DNA of 37,957 bases, taken from contig CAMDQJ010000032.1 in NCBI GenBank assembly GCA_945905835.1, positions 1 to 37,957 on the forward strand, read 5' to 3'. Within the stretch, counting starts at the first letter, position 1; each line of letters starts with the position of its first letter. This document shows positions 1-8,273 of the stretch, in pieces. Origin of the DNA: Asaia bogorensis. GTDB taxonomy: Bacteria; Pseudomonadota; Alphaproteobacteria; Reyranellales; Reyranellaceae. Position numbers and translations under genes: made by a program. The notes under the pieces were generated by a model, which was not told where the DNA came from, searched no databases, and saw only the letters and a list, made by a program, of their open reading frames with translations.

Positions 1-147
1 CAGCAGCTGCTTGACGACCGCGCCGCCCGCGAGCAGATGGGCAGCCGCGCCCGGGCCTACGCCGAGCGCGCCTTCGATATCGGCGCCATCGCCAGCCGTT
101 TCGAAGCGCTGATGCAAATACCGGGCAACGGGCTCGCAAGTCTTTGA
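1..147 (+). CDS. C-terminal end of a glycosyltransferase (partial)
   Basis: An open frame enters from the left edge and ends at TGA 145-147, giving 48 residues. The text resembles the last helix of GT-B (GT4-type) glycosyltransferases: a run like LLDDRAAREQMGSRAR followed by YAERAFD and a final FEAL. In that family this segment follows the nucleotide-sugar site and packs back on the N-terminal domain. The catalytic part lies outside the window, so donor and acceptor cannot be named. The next genes make or modify nucleotide sugars, which fits a polysaccharide or glycoconjugate locus. The identification rests on a short C-terminal pattern only. Confidence 0.55.
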   Translation, partial: QQLLDDRAAREQMGSRARAYAERAFDIGAIASRFEALMQIPGNGLASL

Positions 148-191
148 AAAATCAGGTAAAAGAACCTTCGTTAGGCTTGAAAGGCTAGTTC

Positions 192-1214
192 ATGTCGAAG
201 AATGACCTCGTGGTCGTGACCGGTGCCGGCGGCTTCATTGGCGGCCATCTGATTCACTACCTGCAGCAGCAGGGGCACACCAAGCTGCGCGCCGTCGACA
301 TCAAGCCGCTGGGCGAGTGGTACCAGAAGACGCCCGGCGTCGAGAACCAGGTCGGCGACCTGTCGCTGCTCGAGCCCTGCCGCACCGCCGCCAAGGGCGC
401 GCGCTGGATCTACAATCTCGCCGCCGACATGGGCGGCATGGGCTTCATCGAGACCCACAAGGCCGACTGCATGCTGTCGGTGCTGACCAGCACCCATATG
501 CTGATGGCCGCCAAGGAATTCGGCGCCGAGCGCTTCTTCTATTCCTCATCGGCCTGCGTCTACGCCGCCGACAAGCAGACCACCACCGACCTCACCGCGC
601 TCACCGAGTCGGACGCCTACCCCGCCCAGCCGGAGGACGGCTACGGCTGGGAGAAGCTGTTCAGCGAGCGCATGGCCCGTCACTTCCGCGAGGATTTCGG
701 CATCGCCACGCGCGTCGCGCGCTACCACAACGTCTACGGCCCCGACGGCACCTACGACGGCGGCCGCGAGAAGGCCCCGGCCGCGATCTGCCGCAAGGTT
801 ATCGCTGCCAAGCTCGCCAAGACCAACGAGATCGAGATCTGGGGTGACGGTGAGCAGACCCGCTCGTTCATGTATATCGACGACTGCACCTTCGGCACGA
901 CCAAGATCGCCCAGAGCGACATCATCGAGCCGATCAACCTCGGCAGCGACGAACTGGTCAGCATCAACCGCCTGGTCGACATCGTCGAGAAGATCGCCGG
1001 CGTGAAGCTCAAGCGCCGCTACAAGCTCGATGCTCCCAAGGGTGTGCGCGGCCGCAACAGCGACAACGACCTGATCAAGAAGCTGCTGGGCTGGGCTCCC
1101 TCCGTCCGTCTCGAGGACGGCATGGAGAAGACCTACAAGTGGATCCACGACCAGATGACGTCGGGCAAGGCCTCGATCGTCAACGCGCCGCCGCGCCAGG
1201 TCGCCGCACAGTAG
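192..1214 (+). CDS. GDP-mannose 3,5-epimerase-like NAD-dependent sugar epimerase
   Basis: An extended SDR of 340 residues. The NAD-binding glycines are G11, G14 and G17 (TGAGGFIG). The motif NLAADMGGMGF (about 75-85) and GGREKAPAA (190-198) are characteristic of GDP-mannose 3,5-epimerase. The catalytic set is complete: C122, Y151, K155 and K194 match plant GME C145, Y174, K178 and K217 with a constant offset of 23. By family it converts GDP-D-mannose to GDP-L-galactose or GDP-L-gulose in the cytoplasm. In a bacterium the product would more likely enter a surface polysaccharide than ascorbate. The start ATG lies 44 bp after the glycosyltransferase stop, and the gene converges with the UDP-xylose synthase gene with 4 bp between stops. 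Stop codon is TAG. A related GDP-sugar epimerase activity cannot be excluded. Confidence 0.85.
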   Translation: MSKNDLVVVTGAGGFIGGHLIHYLQQQGHTKLRAVDIKPLGEWYQKTPGVENQVGDLSLLEPCRTAAKGARWIYNLAADMGGMGFIETHKADCMLSVLTSTHMLMAAKEFGAERFFYSSSACVYAADKQTTTDLTALTESDAYPAQPEDGYGWEKLFSERMARHFREDFGIATRVARYHNVYGPDGTYDGGREKAPAAICRKVIAAKLAKTNEIEIWGDGEQTRSFMYIDDCTFGTTKIAQSDIIEPINLGSDELVSINRLVDIVEKIAGVKLKRRYKLDAPKGVRGRNSDNDLIKKLLGWAPSVRLEDGMEKTYKWIHDQMTSGKASIVNAPPRQVAAQ

Positions 1215-1218
1215 GTGT

Positions 1219-2190
1219 CTAGCGGCCGACCTTGCCGACCGGCGCGTTGCGCCGCAGCGTCTCATCGAAATAGGCGATAGTCCGGGCGAGGCCCTCGTCG
1301 ATATCGATCTTGGGCTCCCAGGCCAGCTTCTCGCGCGCCAGCTTAATATCCGGGCAACGCTGCATGGGATCGTCGACCGGCAGCGGCTGGTAGACGAGCT
1401 TGGACTTGCCGCCGATGGCCTTCACGATTTTCTCGGCCAGGTGCTTCACCGGCATCTCGTTGGGATTGCCGATATTGACCGGCCCGGTGAAATCGTCCGG
1501 CGTGTGGTCCATCAGGCGCAGCCAGCCGGCGATCAGATCGTCGACGTAGCAGAACGAACGCGTCTGCATGCCGTCGCCATAGATGGTGATGTCCTCGCCG
1601 CGCAGCGCCTGGACGATAAAGTTCGACACCACGCGGCCGTCGTTGGGATGCATGCGCGGGCCGTAAGTGTTGAAGATGCGCGCTACCTTGATGCGCACCT
1701 TATTCTGCCGGTAGTAGTCGAAGAACAGCGTCTCGGCGCAGCGCTTGCCCTCGTCGTAGCAGGCGCGCGGCCCCAGCGGATTGACGTTGCCGCGGTAATC
1801 CTCGCGCTGCGGATGGACGGTCGGATCGCCGTAGACCTCGCTGGTCGAGGCCTGGAAGATCTTGGCGCCGGTGCGCTTGGCGAGGCCCAGCATATTGATG
1901 GCGCCGTTCACGCTGGTCTTGGTCGTCTGCACCGGATCGTGCTGGTAGTGCACGGGCGAGGCAGGACAGGCGAGATTGTAGATCTCGTCGACCTCGACAT
2001 AGAGCGGGAACGTCACGTCGTGGCGCATCACCTCGAAACGCGGGTGGTCGAGGACCGTCGCCAGATTACGTTTGTTGCCGGTGAAGTAATTGTCGACGCA
2101 GAGCACATCGTTGCCCTGCGCGAGCAGCAACTCGCAGAGGTGCGAGCCTAGAAAGCCGGCGCCGCCGGTCACCAGAATGCTCTTGGACAT
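1219..2190 (-). CDS. uxs: UDP-glucuronate decarboxylase (UDP-xylose synthase)
   Basis: The 323-residue extended SDR has an NAD motif GGAGFLGSH (9-17), the UXS hallmark NLACPASP (72-79), the STSEVYG segment (115-121) and the Y145xxxK149 pair in ACYDEGKR. These are the signatures of UDP-glucuronic acid decarboxylase, which oxidises C4 of UDP-glucuronate, releases CO2 and reduces the intermediate to UDP-xylose. I chose the ATG at 2188-2190 because family homology begins with SILVTGG; the frame is open further upstream but that part only overlaps the neighbour. It follows the metallophosphatase gene by 20 bp on the same strand, so the two are probably cotranscribed. UDP-xylose would serve surface glycans, consistent with the glycosyltransferase and GME-like genes alongside. 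Confidence 0.9.
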   Translation of the reverse strand: MSKSILVTGGAGFLGSHLCELLLAQGNDVLCVDNYFTGNKRNLATVLDHPRFEVMRHDVTFPLYVEVDEIYNLACPASPVHYQHDPVQTTKTSVNGAINMLGLAKRTGAKIFQASTSEVYGDPTVHPQREDYRGNVNPLGPRACYDEGKRCAETLFFDYYRQNKVRIKVARIFNTYGPRMHPNDGRVVSNFIVQALRGEDITIYGDGMQTRSFCYVDDLIAGWLRLMDHTPDDFTGPVNIGNPNEMPVKHLAEKIVKAIGGKSKLVYQPLPVDDPMQRCPDIKLAREKLAWEPKIDIDEGLARTIAYFDETLRRNAPVGKVGR

Positions 2191-2210
2191 GATGCTCCCT
2201 ACTACCCGTC

Positions 2211-3008
2211 TTAGGCCGCTGCGTCCGGCGCCTGCGCGGTGGCGCCGGTGAACAGGAAATGGCGCTGCTCGCCCTCGAGGATCAGGCAGGTCAGCATGCC
2301 GCTGGCGAATGCGTTGGTGTCGATGCCGATCCGGTTGTGACGCACGTCGGGCTGGTCGAACGGGGTGTGCCCGCGCACGACGACCGATCCATAGTCGAGC
2401 GGGCTGTCGATGAAGTCGTCGCGAATCCACAGCAGATCCGAGGGCGACTGGCGGTCGATCGGCACCCCGGGCCGTACGCCGGCATGGACGAACAGATAGT
2501 CGCCGGCGACGCAGGACAGGGACAGGCCCCGCAGGAACTCGACATGCCCTGGCGGCATCAGTTGGAGCAACTGGCGGCGCATATCCTCGTAGCGGTCGAT
2601 GCCGACGAGATCGGGACGCGCGCGCACGCCGTAGCTGAGCAACGTGGCGTCGCCGCCGTAGCTCGACCAGGTGGGGCCGATGCTCGGATCCTCGAGGAAG
2701 CGCAGCAGCGTGTCGTCATGATTGCCGAGCAGGCGGACCTCGGCGAAGTCCGGCAATGGATCGGAGAGGATGAGGTCGATGACCTCGCGGCTTTGCGGGC
2801 CGCGATCGACATAATCACCCAGATAGACCACGACATTGGTGCCGGGACCGAGGCGCACGATGGCGTCGGTCTTGATGACGGAGATCAGCTCGGCCAGCAG
2901 ATCGGCACGGCCATGGATGTCGCCGATCGCATAGGCGCGATAGCCGGGCTGCAACCTCGAAACACGGGGCGCTGCAGCCGGCTTGGAAGAGGGTCGCTTG
3001 CCAAACAT
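2211..3008 (-). CDS. Ser/Thr-type metallophosphatase (PPP family)
   Basis: The 265 residues carry the PPP metallophosphatase signatures in order: GDIHG (29-33), GDYVDRG (64-70) and GNHD (95-98), with later histidines in HAGVRPG and RGHTPF that complete the two-metal site. Bacterial members hydrolyse phosphoserine/threonine, or diadenosine tetraphosphate in the ApaH branch; the substrate here is unknown. No signal peptide is visible, so it is probably cytoplasmic. Start choice: an in-frame GTG exists at 3024-3026, but the ATG at 3008 is a better start codon and only six residues are at stake; neither has a convincing ribosome site. It lies directly upstream of the UDP-xylose synthase gene and may be a regulator of, or passenger in, the polysaccharide locus. 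Confidence 0.82.
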   Translation of the reverse strand: MFGKRPSSKPAAAPRVSRLQPGYRAYAIGDIHGRADLLAELISVIKTDAIVRLGPGTNVVVYLGDYVDRGPQSREVIDLILSDPLPDFAEVRLLGNHDDTLLRFLEDPSIGPTWSSYGGDATLLSYGVRARPDLVGIDRYEDMRRQLLQLMPPGHVEFLRGLSLSCVAGDYLFVHAGVRPGVPIDRQSPSDLLWIRDDFIDSPLDYGSVVVRGHTPFDQPDVRHNRIGIDTNAFASGMLTCLILEGEQRHFLFTGATAQAPDAAA

Positions 3009-3106
3009 TGATTCGGCAAAATACACGGAATGGGCCTGAACTTCTATCGAAGATTGGCCATTAACATATTGAAAACATTTGGAAACGGACGATCCCGGTC
3101 AAGGTA

Positions 3107-3134
3107 ATGCCGGCGACCCGAAGGCCGCCGGCAT
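3107..3134 (-). terminator. Hairpin downstream of the secreted-protein gene, possible terminator
   Basis: ATGCCGGCG at 3107-3115 and CGCCGGCAT at 3126-3134 form a perfect 9-bp stem with a 10-nt loop, 24 bp past the stop of the minus-strand gene at 3159. It would end that transcript before the metallophosphatase gene. No U-run follows on the minus strand, so intrinsic termination is uncertain. The rest of 3009-3158 shows nothing else I can name. Confidence 0.4.
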
Positions 3135-3158
3135 CCTTAACGGTCGTGTCGGGAGCGA

Positions 3159-3911
3159 TTAGCGGTGACCGCCGCCCCAGCTTTGCGTGGTGCCGCCGGT
3201 GGCCGCGGTCCGCGTGGACGTGCGCGTACGCGGGGTGGCCGGAGTAGCCGACGTAGCGGCCTGCGTACGAGTGGTGACCGCCGGAGTGTGCGTGTTGGCG
3301 TGGCCCGTGCCGTTCCAACGGTTGGTCGTGCCCGTCGTGGGCGCCTGGCCGGTGTGCGTGCCGCGGTCCGGGCGATTCATATCGCCGCGACCGGTCGTGC
3401 CATCGTGCGGGGTAGTCGTACGCCGATCGGCCATGTTGTCACGCCGATCGTCGCGACGGTCGAAGTTGCCGTTGCGGTCATGGTCTCCACCGCGGTTGTT
3501 CCAGGCGTTGCGGTCGCCGTCGCGACCCCAGCCGTTGCGGTCGTGGCTCCATCCGTCACGGCCCGAGCCGTTGTGATTCCAGCCGTTCCGGTCGGCGGTC
3601 TGGCCGTCATGGCGCTGCTGGTTGATCTCACGGCTCTGGCGGTCAAGCATGCCATCGAGACGGGCACGCTCGGCGGGGCTGATCTTGCCGTCGCGTTCGG
3701 CACGGTTTTCGTAGCGCTCGATGCGGCGCTCGCCCTGCTCGAGGCGATTGTACTCGCTGCGCGTGAGGGAGCCGTCGCGACGGCCGTCCTGAATGCGTTC
3801 CTGCTGGTTCGCCTCACGGGCGTCATACCAGGTTGTCTGGGCAAATGCGCTGCCGGCGAAGAAAAGGCCTGCCGTCAGGACTGCGTAAGGGATGTAGCGA
3901 ATTTTGGACAT
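3159..3911 (-). CDS. Secreted low-complexity protein with EF-hand-like repeats
   Basis: The protein has 250 residues. The ATG at 3909-3911 follows AGGAGAG at 5-nt spacing, which fixes the start. Residues 1-24 are a signal peptide ending AFA before Q25, so the product is exported to the periplasm or beyond. Residues about 30-100 contain two helix-loop-helix units with loops resembling EF-hands (DGRRDGSLTRSE and RAERDGKISPAE). In each loop position 5 is D, 6 is G and 12 is E, but other ligands are missing, so calcium binding is doubtful. The remainder is low complexity: first N/G/D/R/W-rich (repeated RNGW and GRDGW), then T/A/R-rich. The first part resembles uncharacterised secreted proteins common in alphaproteobacteria. 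Function is unknown; a charged extracytoplasmic or stress-related role is a guess. Confidence 0.75.
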   Translation of the reverse strand: MSKIRYIPYAVLTAGLFFAGSAFAQTTWYDAREANQQERIQDGRRDGSLTRSEYNRLEQGERRIERYENRAERDGKISPAERARLDGMLDRQSREINQQRHDGQTADRNGWNHNGSGRDGWSHDRNGWGRDGDRNAWNNRGGDHDRNGNFDRRDDRRDNMADRRTTTPHDGTTGRGDMNRPDRGTHTGQAPTTGTTNRWNGTGHANTHTPAVTTRTQAATSATPATPRTRTSTRTAATGGTTQSWGGGHR

Positions 3912-4064
3912 TCTCTCCTCGGGCGTTATGTCGGCGGCTGAAAATTGCCGCCTGGAGTCGCTACGCCTCTCTCCGCAGAAACATCCCTGAAACATTGCTC
4001 GAAAATTCTTCTTTGAAACGTTAGAAGGTGGCGGCCTCATTCACGCCACAAGCGGAACACCACG

Positions 4065-5129
4065 ATGTCCGAATTACCTTCGAATCTCGCGCCGGTACGC
4101 GAAGCGCACGCCTTCGACGAGGCGAATCTTGCCCGCTACATGCAGCAGAACGTCGAAGGCTTTAAGGCTCCCCTCGCGATCCTCCAGTTCGAGGGCGGCC
4201 AGAGCAATCCAACCTTTCATCTGACTGACGGCGCAGGCCGCATGTACGTTCTGCGCAAGAAGCCGCCGGGCAAATTGCTGCCGTCGGCGCATCAGGTCGA
4301 TCGCGAATACCGCGTGATCAAAGCGCTGTCGGACCATACCGACGTGCCGGTGCCGAAGCCCTATGCGCTTTGCCAGGACGATTCCATCATCGGCACGGCG
4401 TTCTATCTGATGGAGTTCCTGCCCGGACGCGTCATCGCCGACCCGAAGATGCCGGGAATATCGCCGGCCGATCGCGGCAGGATCTTCGATTCGATGAACG
4501 ACGTGCTGGCGCGCATTCACAACGTCGACTACCGCGCCGTCGGCCTCGGCGACTATGGCCGCGAGGGCCAGTACATCGCCCGCCAGATCGCGCGCTGGTC
4601 GAGCCAGTACGACCTCTCCCGGACCGACGACGTCCAGTCGATGGAGATGCTGAAGAAATGGCTGCCGGCGAACATCCCGCCGGGCGACGAGACGCGCATC
4701 AATCACGGCGACTATCGCCTCGGCAACACCATCGTTCATCCGACCGAGCCGCGAATCATCGCGGTCCTCGACTGGGAGCTGTCGACGCTCGGCCACCCGC
4801 TGGCCGATCTCGGCTACAACTGCATGATGTATCATTTCGGCGAGGGCTTCGGCGCCTCGGGCGGCTATGCCGGCATGGACCTGAAAGCATTCGGCATCCC
4901 GAACGAGAAGGAATATCTAGCGGCCTACGCCCGCCGAACCAAGCGCGACGAAATTGCCGACTGGGAGTTCTTCCTCGCCTTCTCGCTGTTCCGGCTCGCC
5001 GCCATCGTCCAGGGCGTCTACAAGCGCGGCCTCGACGGCAACGCCTCGTCGGAGACGGCCAAGCAATACGGCGATCGCGCACGCGTGCTGGCCGATCTTG
5101 CCTGGTCGCTGGTGAAGCATCGGGCGTAA
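4065..5129 (+). CDS. APH-fold phosphotransferase family protein (ACAD10/11-like)
   Basis: The protein has 354 residues with the aminoglycoside phosphotransferase/choline kinase fold. A nucleotide loop FEGGQSN (42-48) and a lysine in VLRKKPPGK (63-70) precede the catalytic loop HGDYRLGN (214-221, catalytic D216) and the metal-binding DWE (236-238). The STLGHPLADLGY stretch after it is typical of the subgroup fused to or located near acyl-CoA dehydrogenases (ACAD10/11-like), which phosphorylate 4-hydroxyacyl-CoAs or related hydroxy compounds rather than antibiotics. Acyl-CoA genes occur elsewhere in the window but not next to it. It stands alone, transcribed away from the secreted-protein gene across a 153-bp gap in which I see no clear promoter. 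Substrate is not determinable from sequence. Confidence 0.8.
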   Translation: MSELPSNLAPVREAHAFDEANLARYMQQNVEGFKAPLAILQFEGGQSNPTFHLTDGAGRMYVLRKKPPGKLLPSAHQVDREYRVIKALSDHTDVPVPKPYALCQDDSIIGTAFYLMEFLPGRVIADPKMPGISPADRGRIFDSMNDVLARIHNVDYRAVGLGDYGREGQYIARQIARWSSQYDLSRTDDVQSMEMLKKWLPANIPPGDETRINHGDYRLGNTIVHPTEPRIIAVLDWELSTLGHPLADLGYNCMMYHFGEGFGASGGYAGMDLKAFGIPNEKEYLAAYARRTKRDEIADWEFFLAFSLFRLAAIVQGVYKRGLDGNASSETAKQYGDRARVLADLAWSLVKHRA

Positions 5130-5155
5130 CGCCCCGACCTCACCACGAGGCGAGG

Positions 5156-5665
5156 CTACTCGCCGGTGACCGGCACGCCCGACGCGTCGTTGCCCTTGGG
5201 GCAGCCCAGAGTGTCTTCGATCGCATTGGCGGGATTACGGAACTTCTCGATGTCGTAGGGCGCCGAATCGCTCGGCAGCTTGGGCGGTGCCGCGCGCAGC
5301 GTCCACGAGACCAGCCGCTTCATGACGCTGCCCAGCGCCTGGTCGAACGCCTCGACCACCTTCGGCACCTTGTCGCTACGCGCGCGTACGCAGCGCTCGA
5401 AGGAAGCCACGCCGATGATCTGGCGGTCTGGCATGCGCACCAGCTTGGCCACGATCCGCACCCGTACGACCGGTGGCGCGCCATAATAAAAGAGCGCCTC
5501 GAAATTGCGCAGGTCGGGCTGCAGCACGTAGTTGGCGTGAATGCCGATCGAATCGCGCGTGACGGCGACGATCTTGTGCGAGTTTTCGAAGGAATCGACG
5601 ATCCTGGTCTGCACCATGAGCGGTGCACGGTCGGTCCACGCCGTCTTGGAGTAGTAATCCGACGA
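5156..5665 (-). pseudogene. ABC-transport auxiliary lipoprotein, 5'-truncated
   Basis: About 165 residues match the C-terminal part of the ABC-type transport auxiliary component (PqiC/ABC_trans_aux lipoproteins, which work with MCE/Mla-type lipid transport in the envelope). Recognisable blocks are DYYSKTAWTDRAP, VDSFENS and the repeated RVRIVAKLVRMPDRQ. The signal peptide, lipobox Cys and first strands are absent: family similarity stops near SSDYYS, at about 5665. The frame stays open to 5734, but that part is antisense to the MFS fragment. No MlaD or ABC genes accompany it. With the neighbouring stump it looks like the remains of a divergent gene pair whose shared 5' region is gone, by real deletion or by misassembly. 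Stop is TAG at 5156-5158. Confidence 0.7.
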
Positions 5666-6482
5666 GGTCGGCGTCGGCACGCTGATCGCAGCGCCGCTTG
5701 CCCACGAACTGATCGCGCTCTTCGGATGGCGCACGAGCTACCTCGTACTGGCCGTCCTCACTGCAATTGGCGCCGTCGCCTCCGGCTTGCTGGTGCGGCG
5801 CGGACCCGAGCACTATGGCCAGGCACCCGACGGCGATGCGGTGGCGCCGGGTGCGCCACACGCCGTGGCCTCCGGCCTCGGCATCGGCGAGGCGCTGCGT
5901 GCCGGTCCGTTCTGGGCGACCTATATCGGCGCGCTGCTCATGTCGTTTGGCCTCTTTGTGCCGTTCGTCCATCTCGCGCCCTACGCTCGCGACGTCGGCC
6001 TCGGCGAGCGCTTCGGCGTCCTGCTGATCGTGCTGCTCGGCGTCGGCAGCACGGTGGGCCGGTTCATGTTCGCCAGCGTCACCAACCTTCTCGGCCGGCG
6101 CCTGTCGTTCGCCTCGATGTATGTCGGCGCCGGCCTGATGCTCATCGTCTGGTCATTCTCGAGCAGCGCCTGGGCGTTGATCATCTTCGCCCTCGTTTTC
6201 GGCGCCTTCTATGGCGGGTTCGTCGCCATCGCACCCTCGCTCGCCGCCGATTTCTTCGGGCCCAAGGCGCTGGGCTCGGTGATCGGTGCGCTGTACAGCG
6301 GCGTCGCCTTCGGCGCCCTGCTCGGCTCGCCGGTCGCGGGCTACGCCTACGATTTCTTCGGCTCCTACACCGGCGCCATCCTGGCCGGCGCCGCGCTGTG
6401 CTTCGTCTCCTTCTTCATCACCCTGCTGATGCCGGAGCCGGCGCGGTGGAATGAGGCGAGGCTGGCGGCGCAACGACACTAG
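5664..6482 (+). pseudogene. MFS transporter, 5'-truncated (C-terminal two thirds)
   Basis: The frame is open from 5658 (in-frame TAA at 5655) and reads like an MFS carrier from TM5 onward: VGVGTLIAAPLA, then FGWRTSYLVL, a central polar loop (RRGPEHYG) and six or seven hydrophobic helices to 6482. The type is the monocarboxylate/oxalate-formate-like MFS. The first four helices and the start codon are missing. The first internal ATG (5787) falls after TM6, so a functional carrier is unlikely. Its 5' boundary coincides with the loss of the 5' end of the opposite-strand lipoprotein gene. The last 65 bp overlap the 3' end of rlmJ convergently. Confidence 0.75.
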
Positions 6483-7290
6483 CCCGTCCACCCAGCACAC
6501 CGGCGATCCACAGCAGCGCCTCACCCATCGCCTCCTCGAATTTCCATGGCGGATTGATGACCAGCAGCCCACACGCCGTGAGCCGGCCGGGCGCCGTCTC
6601 GGGCACGCGCAGTTCGAGGCGCAACGTCTTCGGTCCAGCGAGTGCTGTCATGAAAGCAGCCACGGCCTCCTCATCCTTGATCGGATACCAGATGGCATAG
6701 CAGCCCGTCGCGAAGCGGCGCAGCCCGTGGCGCACGGCGCGCAGGAGCTTGTCGAACTCGTCGGTCACCTCGAACGGCGGATCGATCAGCACCAGCGCCC
6801 GCCGCTCCGACGGTGGCAGCATGGCCTTCATGGCGTGGTATCCGTCGGCCTGCCGCACGTCGACCGAGCGATCACCGGCGAACTCGCGTTTCAGCGCCTG
6901 CGCCTCGGCCGGGTGCATCTCGCAGGCAATGAGCCGATCGTTAGGACGCAGACCTGCCCGGATCAGGCGCGGCGAGCCGGGATAGTGGCGCGGCGGGCCT
7001 TGCTTCACGCCGAATTTACGATCGTAGGCGGCTACCGCCGCGAGATACCGCAGGACCGCCGCTGGCGCCCCGGCCTTCGCGGCTGCCGCCAATTTGGTCA
7101 CTCCCGCCTCGGCTTCGCGCGTGCGCACCGCCAGGTCGGAGGCCAGGTCGTAGCTTCCGGAACCGGCGTGGGTATCGAGCACGAACAACTTCTTGTCCTT
7201 GGCCGTCAGCAACCGGATGAGTTCGTACAACGCCACGTGTTTCAGGACGTCGGCGAAATTTCCCGCATGAAAGCCGTGGCGATAGTTCAT
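6418..7290 (-). CDS. rlmJ: 23S rRNA (adenine2030-N6)-methyltransferase RlmJ
   Basis: The 290 residues begin with the conserved MNYRHGFHAGNFADVLKH block of RlmJ. The SAM-binding motif I is LDTHAGSGSYDL (38-49) and the catalytic motif is D170PPF173, equivalent to DPPY of E. coli RlmJ. The enzyme methylates N6 of A2030 in 23S rRNA before ribosome assembly is complete. Length is close to the E. coli enzyme (280). The C-terminus has about ten extra A/P/S-rich residues that run antisense into the MFS fragment, so the original stop may have been changed by the rearrangement nearby. No clear Shine-Dalgarno precedes the ATG at 7290. The gene is divergent from the acetamidase-family gene. Confidence 0.9.
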   Translation of the reverse strand: MNYRHGFHAGNFADVLKHVALYELIRLLTAKDKKLFVLDTHAGSGSYDLASDLAVRTREAEAGVTKLAAAAKAGAPAAVLRYLAAVAAYDRKFGVKQGPPRHYPGSPRLIRAGLRPNDRLIACEMHPAEAQALKREFAGDRSVDVRQADGYHAMKAMLPPSERRALVLIDPPFEVTDEFDKLLRAVRHGLRRFATGCYAIWYPIKDEEAVAAFMTALAGPKTLRLELRVPETAPGRLTACGLLVINPPWKFEEAMGEALLWIAGVLGGRASVVAPPASPHSTAPAPASAG

Positions 7291-7334
7291 GGCATGGCTA
7301 TAGCATGGGACATATCGGATTCAGGGGGATCGAA

Positions 7335-8273
7335 ATGGCCACGTACGAACTGCACTCCTCACCGGAGACCTGCCATTGGGGCTATTTCGACAGCCAGCTG
7401 AAGCCGCAGCTGCGCATCAAGTCGGGCGACATCGCCACCATCCATTGCGTCTCGGGTGCAAACGAGATCCTGCCGCAGCCGCCGATGAATGTGCTGCCCG
7501 AACACCGCACCATCCTGAGCACGCTGAAGCCTCATCTCGGGCGGCACATCCTTACTGGGCCGGTCCATGTCGAGGGCGCCGAGCGCGGCGACGTGCTGGC
7601 GGTCGAGGTCCTGGACATCAAGTTCCGCACCAACTGGGGCTGGAACGTGCAACGTCCGCTGGCCGGCACGCTACCGGAGGATTTCCAGTTCTACCGCCTG
7701 ACGCATATCCCCATCGACTCCAACCGCGGCGTCTGCACAATGCCGTGGGGCCTCGAGATCGAGCTGAAGCCATTCTTCGGCATCATGGGCGTGGCGCCGC
7801 CACCGGAATGGGGCCAGTGCAGCTCGGTCGAGCCGCGCGCCTTCGGCGGCAACATCGACAACAAGCATTTCAACATCGGCACCACGGTCTATCTGCCGGT
7901 GTTTGCGCCGGGCGGCCTGTTCTCGACTGGCGACGGCCACGGCATCCAGGGTGACGGCGAAGTCAACCTCACCGCGCTCGAAACCTCGCTCTCCGGCACC
8001 TTCCGCTTCACCGTGCGCAAGGACATGAAGCTGGTGAACCCGCGCGCCGAGACGGCGACGCACTGGATCACCCACGGCTTCGATCCCGACCTCGACGACG
8101 CCGCCAAGGAAGCGCTGCGCGACATGATCCGGCTGATCACCGCCAAGACCGGCCTCAAGCCGGAGGACGCCTATATGCTGTGCAGCCTCAAAGGCGACCT
8201 GCACGTGACGCAGACGGTGGATGGCAACAAGGGCATCCACTGCATGATGGAAAAGAAGCTTATCGGGGGTTAA
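7335..8273 (+). CDS. Acetamidase/formamidase family protein
   Basis: The 312-residue protein matches the FmdA/AmdA family, zinc-dependent amidases that hydrolyse formamide, acetamide or short amides to the acid and ammonia. Visible family blocks are GPVHVEGAERGDVLAVEV (about 75-92), the LPEDF-type substrate loop and GDGHGIQGDGEVNLTALE near 195-212. The ATG at 7335 follows an AGGGGG ribosome site; an in-frame start at 7305 lacks one. The protein is soluble and cytoplasmic by sequence. It converges with an MFS carrier gene, overlapping its 3' end by 14 bp, so amide import and hydrolysis may be linked, although the two are not co-transcribed. Exact substrate unknown. Confidence 0.83.
   Translation: MATYELHSSPETCHWGYFDSQLKPQLRIKSGDIATIHCVSGANEILPQPPMNVLPEHRTILSTLKPHLGRHILTGPVHVEGAERGDVLAVEVLDIKFRTNWGWNVQRPLAGTLPEDFQFYRLTHIPIDSNRGVCTMPWGLEIELKPFFGIMGVAPPPEWGQCSSVEPRAFGGNIDNKHFNIGTTVYLPVFAPGGLFSTGDGHGIQGDGEVNLTALETSLSGTFRFTVRKDMKLVNPRAETATHWITHGFDPDLDDAAKEALRDMIRLITAKTGLKPEDAYMLCSLKGDLHVTQTVDGNKGIHCMMEKKLIGG

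Noticed and set aside
546..1265. Long antisense frames opposite the GME-like gene and many others (for example 2259-3011 plus, 16722-17696 plus, 26090-27403 plus)
   Set aside because: They mirror codon structure of conserved genes on the opposite strand, lack ribosome sites and show no recognisable domains.
3165..3941. A valine/alanine-rich plus-strand frame opposite the secreted protein
   Set aside because: It results from the repetitive coding sequence on the minus strand. The minus-strand frame has a ribosome site and signal peptide; this one has neither.
4065..5129. Aminoglycoside resistance gene
   Set aside because: The fold is shared, but the loop sequences follow the ACAD10/11-like subgroup associated with acyl-CoA metabolism.
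5156..5734. Reading the auxiliary lipoprotein as a complete gene starting at 5734
   Set aside because: The first 25 residues of that reading are antisense to the MFS helix and contain no signal peptide or lipobox, while the family needs both.
4370..6454. A 694-codon plus-strand open frame across the phosphotransferase gene and the junction
   Set aside because: It is an Arg/Ala/Pro-rich shadow of the correct frames, as expected at this GC content, and has no family pattern. The real genes in other frames explain the region.
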